Positions 1 to 5,286 of a stretch of 5,823 nucleotides of DNA are shown here, in pieces (position 1 is the stretch's first letter; each line of letters opens with the position of its first letter). The position numbers and the translations under genes were made by a program. Source of the DNA: an uncultured Clostridium sp. Lineage in GTDB: Bacteria > Bacillota_A > Clostridia > Lachnospirales > Lachnospiraceae. The stretch covers positions 1 to 5,823 of the forward strand of contig USQV01000074.1 of the NCBI GenBank assembly GCA_900556965.1. The letters are read 5' to 3'. Under the pieces are notes generated by a model. It searched no databases. It was not told the DNA's origin and saw only the letters and a list, made by a program, of their open reading frames with translations.

Positions 1-3
1 GGC

Positions 4-55
4 AGAGGCTGCCGCTCAATCATCTGTTTTTAATGATTTTGCGACAGCCCCTTTT
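4..55 (+). terminator. Probable Rho-independent terminator of an upstream gene
   Basis: The arms at 7-23 and 33-49 pair over 17 positions with three mismatches: GGCTGCCGC with GCGACAGCC (one mismatch), two unpaired positions, then AATCAT with ATGATT. The loop is about 9 nt. The 3' arm runs into CCCCTTTT, a short T-run, in the + direction only. This would separate the kinase operon from the gene to its left, which is not in the window. The T-run is modest. The minus-strand reading (GGGGCTGTCGCAAAAT) also vaguely resembles the terminal repeats of some insertion sequences, so a mobile-element remnant is an alternative. Confidence 0.5.
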
Positions 56-127
56 GTATATAAAAAATTTATTAAAAATTTAAGGAAAGGAAGAATCCTG
101 TTGTAAAAGGGAGAATTATGTATTAGA

Positions 128-1549
128 ATGAATGCAGAGGTTGTATTGCCGAAAGGAGGTGCAGATATCGAGGAACACGTTCTGTTTGGCAAATACCGGT
201 TGTGCAGAAGGCTGGGCGTCGGACGTTCCGGAACGGTTTTTCTGGTCTGGCATACAGAGTTAGAAGAATACCGTGCAATGAAGGTAGTTCCGAAAACAAT
301 GTCCGACTATGAATCCTTTAAGAAGGAAGCCCTGTTTTTAAAGACACTCCGGCATCCCGGGATCCCTCTTGTCTATGATGTCGAGGAGGATCTTCATAAC
401 AGTTATCTTATCGAAGAATATCTTGAAGGCGAATCTTTATATGCTCTAGTGAAACGCTTGGGCAGCTTATCAATGAAAACGGCAGCTGAGATCGGAATTC
501 AGATCTGTCGTCTCATTCAATTCATGAATACAGCAGATAATCCCATTTTATATCTTGATCTGCAGCCAAAAAATCTGTTGGTCTGCAATGGAACAGTTCG
601 ATTGATCGATTTTGACCATGCCCAATATGCAAAGAATGCGGCAGCGTTCGGAATCCGTTACGGAACCATTGGCTTTGCGGCTCCGGAGCAGTACCGGGGA
701 GAGCCTTTGGACTGCCGGACGGACGTATATGCGATCGGCGCTCTCCTTTATTTTATGTACTTCGGAAAAATTCCGGAACGGGAATTTAAATTTGGAGAGC
801 AGAGGGCAGAACGGAGATTGAACCGGATCCTCTCGGGGTGCATGGCCGAAAAAAAGGAAGAACGTTACCGGGATGCAGGAACGCTCATGCTTGCGCTTAA
901 AGAGCTGGCAGAAGGGGAAGAAGGAGCAATAGAACCTCTTACAATTGTATTTGCAGGAGCAGCAAGGGGGATCGGAACGACCCACTGCGCTCTTGCCATA
1001 TCCGATTTTATGATCCGGAACGGATATCAGGCACTGTACCGGGAGGACTGGGATACGGATACCGTCAGAATATTGGCGAAACGTATGAAAAAAACGGCAG
1101 ACAAGAGCGGGCTTTTCCATATCGGACGGCTGTATATGCGGCCGTATTATGGGGAAGCTGTCCGACTTTTGTGTGGCTACTTTCCGATCGTGATCAGGGA
1201 TACAGGGTGTCTCTGGATGGATGGCGCTCCTTTGCCGGAGGCTGCAGTCTATGTCTTAGTGTGCGGGAGCAGACCATGGGAGACGGAGAGTGTGATCCGT
1301 GGAGCTAAATATTTCACGGAACGCGGAAATACGATACTGTTATTTAACCATACGGAAGAAAAATTTCGCCCGCCTGCGGAGTTTAAGGAATATGTCTGTC
1401 TGAACATGCCCTTCCTAACGGATCCGTTCAAAAAAAATAGTGATGCCGATGCTTGTTTCGGGAATATTATGGAGATCGGAACAGGAGGGATTGAAAAATG
1501 GAAAAAAGAAAGAAAAAGACGGAGATTCCTGAGACGAAAGCCCGTCTGA
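128..1549 (+). CDS. Ser/Thr protein kinase fused to a degenerate MinD/CpaE-like P-loop domain
   Basis: A 473-aa soluble protein; no membrane segment or PASTA repeats are visible. Residues about 21-262 are a Hanks-type kinase: glycine loop G30-V-G-R-S-G-T-V37, ATP lysine K52 (AMKVV), alpha-C glutamate probably E67, catalytic loop YLDLQPKN with D144 and N149, magnesium aspartate D161 in DFD, APE at 185-187 and alpha-F D199. HRD is YLD, the catalytic-loop Lys is Gln (Q146) and DFG is DFD; the core catalytic residues remain, so activity is plausible but unproven. Residues about 271-440 resemble the MinD/CpaE fold: strand TIVFAG, P-loop-like ARGIGTTH (278-286 region) with Thr in place of the P-loop Lys, a Walker-B-like strand IVIRDTG (D358), then YVLVCGSRPW and TILLFNH strands. 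The tail (457-473) is very basic. The start is uncertain: AAGGGAG at 107-113 lies 14 nt before ATG 128, and in-frame TTG 146 is an alternative. It overlaps the next gene by 52 bp. The targets are unknown. Confidence 0.88.
   Translation: MNAEVVLPKGGADIEEHVLFGKYRLCRRLGVGRSGTVFLVWHTELEEYRAMKVVPKTMSDYESFKKEALFLKTLRHPGIPLVYDVEEDLHNSYLIEEYLEGESLYALVKRLGSLSMKTAAEIGIQICRLIQFMNTADNPILYLDLQPKNLLVCNGTVRLIDFDHAQYAKNAAAFGIRYGTIGFAAPEQYRGEPLDCRTDVYAIGALLYFMYFGKIPEREFKFGEQRAERRLNRILSGCMAEKKEERYRDAGTLMLALKELAEGEEGAIEPLTIVFAGAARGIGTTHCALAISDFMIRNGYQALYREDWDTDTVRILAKRMKKTADKSGLFHIGRLYMRPYYGEAVRLLCGYFPIVIRDTGCLWMDGAPLPEAAVYVLVCGSRPWETESVIRGAKYFTERGNTILLFNHTEEKFRPPAEFKEYVCLNMPFLTDPFKKNSDADACFGNIMEIGTGGIEKWKKERKRRRFLRRKPV
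1483..1488 (+). promoter_or_regulatory. Ribosome binding site inside the kinase gene
   Basis: A perfect AGGAGG lies 9 nt before ATG 1498, inside the last codons of the kinase gene. It supports 1498 as the true start of the second gene and hence the 52-bp overlap. It also suggests that ribosomes initiate independently, or re-initiate, within the overlap. Confidence 0.8.
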
Positions 1550-2100
1550 CGGGAATTGCGGGAATAGGAAAAAGTGTTGGATGTACGCATTTTACGATCA
1601 TGTATGCCAATTATCTTGCAGGCTTTTGCCGGAAAAAGACGGCTGTTATAGAATGGAATAACAGCGGTGATTTTGAACGGATCGAGAAGGTTTGCACCGG
1701 AAGGGTCGAGGAATACAGACCCTGTCATATATTGGAGGCAGATTATTATAAAAATGCGGGAGAAAAGGATATGGGTCTCATCCTTGACGAAAATTATGAG
1801 GAGATCCTGATCGATTTTGGGCCGTTGGATGATATGTCAGGAAATGAATTCCGACGATGCGAGAAGAAATTTATGGTCGTGTCCTTCAGCGAATGGCAGC
1901 AGGAGATGATCCGGGAATCCGTCTGCGGAAAATACAGGGCGGAGAAAAAGGGCTGGGAATTTGTCGCTTCCTTCGGAAGCGAGGAAACCAGAAAAGAATT
2001 TGAACGGCGCTTTGGTATTTCGGCAAAGCGGATTCCGTTTTCAGCGGATGCATTTTCTGTTACGACAGAGTGCGGATCGTTTTTTCAGGCTCTGGCATGA
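1498..2100 (+). CDS. MinD/CpaE-like protein with degenerate P-loop
   Basis: A 200-aa protein, apparently cytosolic. After a basic N-terminus (KRKKK) it shows a P-loop-like segment GIAGIGKSVGCTHF at residues 19-32. K25 sits where MinD-type ATPases carry the signature lysine of the deviant Walker A motif, but the usual P-loop lysine is C29. Strand TAVIEW (48-53) and the Walker-B-like EEILIDFG (101-108, D106) follow, then KFMVVSFSEWQQ (124-135), which matches the next core strand. This order fits the SIMIBI/MinD fold. The GCTH motif matches GTTH in the C-terminal domain of the upstream kinase, so the two are probably distant paralogues. It is shorter than typical MinD or CpaE proteins (about 260 aa or more). 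Nucleotide hydrolysis is doubtful; a scaffold, partner or regulator of the kinase is my inference. The start is set by AGGAGG at 1483-1488. No terminator follows before the next gene. Confidence 0.78.
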   Translation: MEKRKKKTEIPETKARLTGIAGIGKSVGCTHFTIMYANYLAGFCRKKTAVIEWNNSGDFERIEKVCTGRVEEYRPCHILEADYYKNAGEKDMGLILDENYEEILIDFGPLDDMSGNEFRRCEKKFMVVSFSEWQQEMIRESVCGKYRAEKKGWEFVASFGSEETRKEFERRFGISAKRIPFSADAFSVTTECGSFFQALA

Positions 2101-2116
2101 TATGCGGTAAAAATGA

Positions 2117-2166
2117 TATATCGGCGGAAAGGTGTCACAGAATTCTCCTTGGGGAACGCCGATATA
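2117..2166 (+). repeat. Perfect 10-bp inverted repeat upstream of the small gene
   Basis: TATATCGGCG at 2117-2126 is the exact reverse complement of CGCCGATATA at 2157-2166, with 30 nt between. Inside, AAGG (2129-2132) can pair with CCTT (2147-2150), and AGAATTCT (2139-2146) is a palindrome. The repeat ends 4 nt before the ribosome binding site of the next gene. There is no T-run, so it is not a standard terminator. It could be an RNA hairpin that controls translation or mRNA stability, or an operator. It matches no riboswitch I recognise. Confidence 0.6.
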
Positions 2167-2170
2167 GGCA

Positions 2171-2176
2171 AGGGAG
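2171..2176 (+). promoter_or_regulatory. Ribosome binding site deciding the start of the small gene
   Basis: AGGGAG lies 9 nt before ATG 2186. A second ATG at 2182 is in another frame and 5 nt from this site; its frame does not give the long reading frame, so 2186 is chosen. Confidence 0.6.
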
Positions 2177-2185
2177 ATAGAATGT

Positions 2186-2476
2186 ATGGGCAGGAAAAGG
2201 AAAAGGTATAATGGGACGAAAGAGGAGAAGGATCTGGCAAAATATCAGTATCTGGGCGGATTAAAAAGATTAACGGAAAAAGGGATCCCGATCTATATGG
2301 ACGGACATATTTCCGGGCCGCCGGACTGGGAAAAGCTGTTTGAGATACGAGAGGATAATATGTTCTATATGGGAGATTATGTTCAGGCGGAAACAGGAGG
2401 GCTCAAAGAGATACGCTTTGACAAGGTCTATCACAGCAGCGAGGAGGTAACAGGACAAAAAAATAAGAAAAAGTAG
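2186..2476 (+). CDS. Small hypothetical protein, 96 aa
   Basis: I do not recognise a named family. The protein has a basic N-terminus (GRKRKRYNG), a likely helix around residues 11-32 (KEEKDLAKYQYLGGLKRL), a turn-rich middle with GIPIYMDGHISGPPDWEKLF (33-52), then EDNMFYMGDYV (56-66) and a charged stretch ending in a lysine-rich tail (QKNKKK). It has no signal peptide, membrane segment or cysteine, so it is probably cytosolic. Support for its being real comes from a well-placed AGGGAG ribosome binding site, codon use like its neighbours, an ordered Gly/Pro/aromatic pattern, and same-strand placement 85 bp after the P-loop protein with no terminator between. The next gene has its own promoter, so this is probably the last gene of the kinase operon. 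A role with the kinase module is inferred from position only. Confidence 0.72.
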   Translation: MGRKRKRYNGTKEEKDLAKYQYLGGLKRLTEKGIPIYMDGHISGPPDWEKLFEIREDNMFYMGDYVQAETGGLKEIRFDKVYHSSEEVTGQKNKKK

Positions 2477-2579
2477 CGGCACTGGGAAAACATTTTCAGG
2501 AGATACTGTTCTGCCGGACGGCCCCTGACGGGTGGGTGGGAATCGTAACAAAAAATTAACAATTAGAGGTAACGGAACA

Positions 2580-2588
2580 TGCTATAAT
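2580..2588 (+). promoter_or_regulatory. Extended -10 promoter for the GH18/amidase genes
   Basis: TGCTATAAT is a perfect extended -10 element (TGn plus TATAAT). No good -35 is present at 16-18 nt spacing (CAATTA at 2560-2565 is poor), which extended -10 promoters tolerate. Transcription would begin near 2595, giving a leader of about 60 nt before ATG 2656. This argues against ATG 2587, which overlaps the promoter, as the start of the GH18 gene. Confidence 0.6.
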
Positions 2589-2655
2589 GAGTGCGGATGC
2601 GCCTCTATTATTGGCGGCAGGATCCGAAAAATACAGACAGAAAAGAGAGAAAAAA

Positions 2656-4299
2656 ATGAGGAAAGCAAAACCTGTGATCGCAGCAGTCAGTCTGCTGCTT
2701 ATGATAGCGCTGGGGGTTGTCGGAGTACAGGTGATACAAAAATACACACCCTCGAGAGAAATGGCTGATCCGGAGGAAGTTTACGATGTGAGCGGGAATG
2801 AGGCTGCAATTCTTTATAATTATGAGCTTCAGGAGGAACACGGGATCTATGAGAACGGGCAGATCTATCTTCCGTTAGACTGGATCAATGAAAATCTGAA
2901 CAAACGCTTCTACTGGGACAGCAAAGAGGAGCTTTTAGTATATGCACTGCCGGAACAGATCGTCTATGCGGATGCCGAGACAAAAGGATCTAACGGCGCA
3001 CCGATGCTGTTGCTTCGGGATGAAGGTGTATACCTCCCTCTGGGGCTGATCGCTAACTATACGGATATCCAGCTTTTGCCTTATGATAAGGGAGAGATAA
3101 AGCGTGTGGTCGTGAACAGCTGGGGAAAAAGAGCTGTGGCGGAAACAAAGAAAAACGGGAAGCTCCGTGTAAGAGGCGGGATCAAGAGCCCGATCCTGTC
3201 GGAGGTGTCTGCCGATACACAGGTAACCATCATTGAACGACTGGAGAACTGGTCTAAGGTGCTGACACCGGATGGACACATCGGATATATAGAAAATAAA
3301 CGTCTGGAAACTGCTCAGGAGCAGAATTTTTCCGGTGACTTTATCGAGCCGGTATATGAGAATATCCGTCTGGACGAGAAGATCGTTCTTGTCTGGCATC
3401 AGGTGACAAGTCAGGAGGGCAATAAGACCCTCAGCTCGTTTCTGGAAAAGACTAAGGGAGTGAATGTGGTATCACCGACATGGTTTTCCCTTACGGACAA
3501 TGAAGGAAATTATAAATCTCTGGCAAGCCGGGCCTATGTGGAGGAGGCCCATAAGCGCGGGCTTCAGGTATGGGCGCTTATTGATAATTTCAGCAGTGAC
3601 GTTCAGACGGAAACGCTTCTTTCTTCCACAACAGTGCGGAGGACGCTGATCGAAAAGCTGATCGCAGATGCGAAGGAATACGGGATCGATGGGCTTAACA
3701 TCGATTTTGAGAGCCTGAAAAAGGAGGCCGGAGTTCATTATATCCAGTTTATAAGAGAGCTTTCGGTGTCCTGCCGCAAGGAAAAGCTCGTTCTTTCTGT
3801 GGATAACTATGTTCCGGCCGCATATAACAGCTTCTACGACCGAAAGGAGCAGGGGATCGTTGCGGATTATGTCATTATCATGGGATACGATGAACATTAT
3901 AACGGCAGTGAACCCGGCTCGGTAGCTTCTCTGAACTATGTTCGGAACGGAATAGAAGGGACGCTTAAGGAGGTTCCGAAGGAAAAGGTCATCGATGCCG
4001 TACCCTTCTATACGAGAGTATGGACAGAGGGAAATGATGGCGTGAAATCTTCCGCACTGGGGATCGCCGATGCAAAAAAGTGGATCGAAGATAATCAGGT
4101 TCCTCTTTACTGGCAGGAGGAGTTAGGCCAGTATTACGGAGAGCTTGACAGTGAGGCGGGCTTTAAGACGGTCTGGATGGAGGAGGAGAGATCGCTGGAG
4201 AAAAAGATGGAGCTGATCAAAAAGTATGATCTGGCCGGTGTCGCCTGCTGGAAGCTGGGGCTTGAGGATGCGGCAGCATGGGATTCCATTCAATGGTAG
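2656..4299 (+). CDS. Membrane-anchored or secreted GH18 glycosidase with SH3b domain
   Basis: A 547-aa envelope enzyme. Residues 7-27 are a hydrophobic signal or anchor after a basic start (MRKAKP). Residues about 50-145 contain YENGQIYLPLDWI and DEGVYLPLGLI, the pattern of a copper-amine-oxidase-N-like stalk domain. Residues about 165-218 (GKLRVRGGIKSPI to DGHIGYIENKRLE) are a bacterial SH3 domain, likely for wall binding. Residues about 242-547 are a glycoside hydrolase family 18 barrel: active-site strand DGLNIDFE at 345-352 with E352 as the probable catalytic acid, MGYDEHY at 409-415, and the closing strand AGVACWKLGLED. This resembles the YaaH/SleL/YdhD group that cuts beta-1,4 linkages in peptidoglycan or spore cortex, but chitin-like substrates cannot be excluded. 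The start at 2656 is preferred over 2587 because the promoter covers 2587 and because AAAGAGAG precedes 2656 by 6 nt. The longer form would add 23 polar residues before the signal. The amidase gene follows after 81 bp. Confidence 0.9.
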   Translation: MRKAKPVIAAVSLLLMIALGVVGVQVIQKYTPSREMADPEEVYDVSGNEAAILYNYELQEEHGIYENGQIYLPLDWINENLNKRFYWDSKEELLVYALPEQIVYADAETKGSNGAPMLLLRDEGVYLPLGLIANYTDIQLLPYDKGEIKRVVVNSWGKRAVAETKKNGKLRVRGGIKSPILSEVSADTQVTIIERLENWSKVLTPDGHIGYIENKRLETAQEQNFSGDFIEPVYENIRLDEKIVLVWHQVTSQEGNKTLSSFLEKTKGVNVVSPTWFSLTDNEGNYKSLASRAYVEEAHKRGLQVWALIDNFSSDVQTETLLSSTTVRRTLIEKLIADAKEYGIDGLNIDFESLKKEAGVHYIQFIRELSVSCRKEKLVLSVDNYVPAAYNSFYDRKEQGIVADYVIIMGYDEHYNGSEPGSVASLNYVRNGIEGTLKEVPKEKVIDAVPFYTRVWTEGNDGVKSSALGIADAKKWIEDNQVPLYWQEELGQYYGELDSEAGFKTVWMEEERSLEKKMELIKKYDLAGVACWKLGLEDAAAWDSIQW

Positions 4300-4368
4300 T
4301 AAAAATTAACTGGTGGGGTTCTTTTTAAGCTCCTTCGGGGATATATTCATAGAAACTATGGATCTTAC

Positions 4369-4374
4369 GGAGGA
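4369..4374 (+). promoter_or_regulatory. Ribosome binding site that fixes a GTG start
   Basis: GGAGGA lies 6 nt before GTG 4381. The in-frame GTG at 4375 directly abuts this site and is too close to be used, so the amidase most likely starts at 4381, two codons later than the longest reading. Confidence 0.75.
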
Positions 4375-4380
4375 GTGCCG

Positions 4381-5202
4381 GTGAGGAAACTGGTGTGGGA
4401 GGAGCTATGTGGTCTGGTGCTGCTTGTGATGGTGTTTCTCGGAGCAAGGTATGGGAGTGTCCGGGTCGCAACAGCCGAGACCGCCGCTCAGAAGACAGCT
4501 GGAATTAAAACAGCTGGAATAAAAACAGCCGGGAAAACGATATCTGATCCGTGGAGATCCGGTACAGGAACGCAGCCGGATGCTCAGAGCCCGCCCGGAA
4601 AACAGTCTGCTTCTTTTGGCAGGCCGTTTGTGGTCGTTATTGATGCAGGTCATGGTGGGGCAGATCCGGGAAAGATCGGGATCAACGGCAGTCTGGAAAA
4701 GGATATCAATCTGGAGATCGCCAAAAAGCTTTCGTGGTACTTAGAGCAGGCGGACGTACAGACAGTCCTGACCCGAGAGACGGATACAGGGCTTTACAGT
4801 GACGCGGATACAAAGAAAAAGATGGCAGATATGAAAAAACGCTGTGAGATCATAGCGGATAGCCATGCAGATATGGTCGTCAGCATCCACCAGAACAGTT
4901 ATCACGAGGAATCGGTATCCGGAGGACAGGTGTTCTATTACAGATCCTCGGAAAAAGGAAAGAGGCTGGCGGAGCTTTTGCAGAAGCGGTTTGACTATGT
5001 TCTGGGAGAAAAGAACCGCAGGCTGGCAAAGCCGAACGGAAATTATTATCTTCTGCTTCATGTAAAATGTCCCATCGTGATCGTAGAATGTGGATTTTTG
5101 AGCAATCGTAGGGAGGCAGCCCTTCTTGGGGATAAGGAGTATCAGGATAAGCTGGCGTGGACGATCCATCTTGGCATACTCGAATATCGGAATAATAACT
5201 GA
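4381..5202 (+). CDS. cwlD: N-acetylmuramoyl-L-alanine amidase, Amidase_3, CwlD-like
   Basis: A 273-aa zinc amidase that cleaves the bond between N-acetylmuramic acid and L-alanine in peptidoglycan. Residues about 10-27 form a hydrophobic signal or anchor, followed by a low-complexity linker (about 30-80) that includes a KTAGI repeat. The catalytic domain (about 82-270) has VVVIDAGHGG with zinc ligand H91, GSLEKDINL with E106, VSIHQNSY with H170, and IVECGFLSN with the catalytic glutamate E236. LLHVKCPIVIVE and the YQDKLAW ending match the CwlD type, which in spore formers helps make muramic-delta-lactam in the cortex. B. subtilis CwlD is about 237 aa; the extra length is mostly the linker. 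The start codon is GTG. It follows the GH18 gene by 81 bp with no clear terminator between, so co-transcription is likely. Zinc amidase activity is near certain; the germination-specific role is inferred, since vegetative paralogues share these motifs. Confidence 0.9.
   Translation: MRKLVWEELCGLVLLVMVFLGARYGSVRVATAETAAQKTAGIKTAGIKTAGKTISDPWRSGTGTQPDAQSPPGKQSASFGRPFVVVIDAGHGGADPGKIGINGSLEKDINLEIAKKLSWYLEQADVQTVLTRETDTGLYSDADTKKKMADMKKRCEIIADSHADMVVSIHQNSYHEESVSGGQVFYYRSSEKGKRLAELLQKRFDYVLGEKNRRLAKPNGNYYLLLHVKCPIVIVECGFLSNRREAALLGDKEYQDKLAWTIHLGILEYRNNN
4495..4539 (+). repeat. Three 15-bp tandem repeats in the amidase linker
   Basis: Units at 4495-4509 (ACAGCTGGAATTAAA) and 4510-4524 (ACAGCTGGAATAAAA) differ at one base. 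The third at 4525-4539 is more diverged (ACAGCCGGGAAAACG). They encode TAGIK, TAGIK and TAGKT in frame, in the linker between the signal segment and the catalytic domain. A 15-bp unit preserves the frame, so copy number could vary without breaking the gene. Confidence 0.85.
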
Positions 5203-5238
5203 AAATAGTGCTTTTTGTATTCATTTTCTGGTAAAATG

Positions 5239-5247
5239 TGCTATACT
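5239..5247 (+). promoter_or_regulatory. Extended -10 promoter for the permease gene
   Basis: TGCTATACT is an extended -10 (TGn plus TATACT, 5 of 6 matches). No good -35 is seen 16-18 nt upstream (TATTCA at 5218-5223 is weak). Transcription would begin near 5254, about 30 nt before the start codon. It resembles the TGCTATAAT promoter ahead of the GH18 gene. Confidence 0.55.
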
Positions 5248-5286
5248 GTGTAAAGATCTATACATATACACAAGGAGAAAATGAAG

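Noticed and set aside
37..64. Possible promoter for the kinase gene (TATAAA at 59-64)
   Set aside because: The -10 is fair, but no acceptable -35 or TG extension is present and the region is AT-rich, where such matches occur by chance.
2..106. Open frame on the + strand ending in TAA at 104-106, possibly the tail of an upstream gene
   Set aside because: It runs straight through the terminator-like hairpin, is only 34 codons in the window and matches nothing I recognise; it could still be real if the hairpin is not a terminator.
548..1120. 190-aa reading frame on the minus strand within the kinase gene
   Set aside because: Antisense shadow of a clear kinase; composition is Cys/Phe/Ser-rich with no recognisable motif.
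2481..2545. Possible terminator after the small gene
   Set aside because: Only short imperfect pairings (CTG with CAG, CCC with GGG) and no T-run; the operon end is inferred from the next promoter instead.
3472..3897. 141-aa minus-strand frame inside the GH18 gene
   Set aside because: Lies opposite the conserved GH18 catalytic region and has no ribosome binding site or motif support.
4300..4350. Possible terminator between the GH18 and amidase genes (GGGG, T-rich loop, CTCC)
   Set aside because: The stem is only 4 bp with a G-T pair and no T-run follows it, so read-through into the amidase is more likely.
5201..5230. Possible terminator after the amidase (GAAAAT with ATTTTC)
   Set aside because: A 6-bp AT-rich stem with a 16-nt loop is too weak; the T-run lies in the loop, not after the stem.
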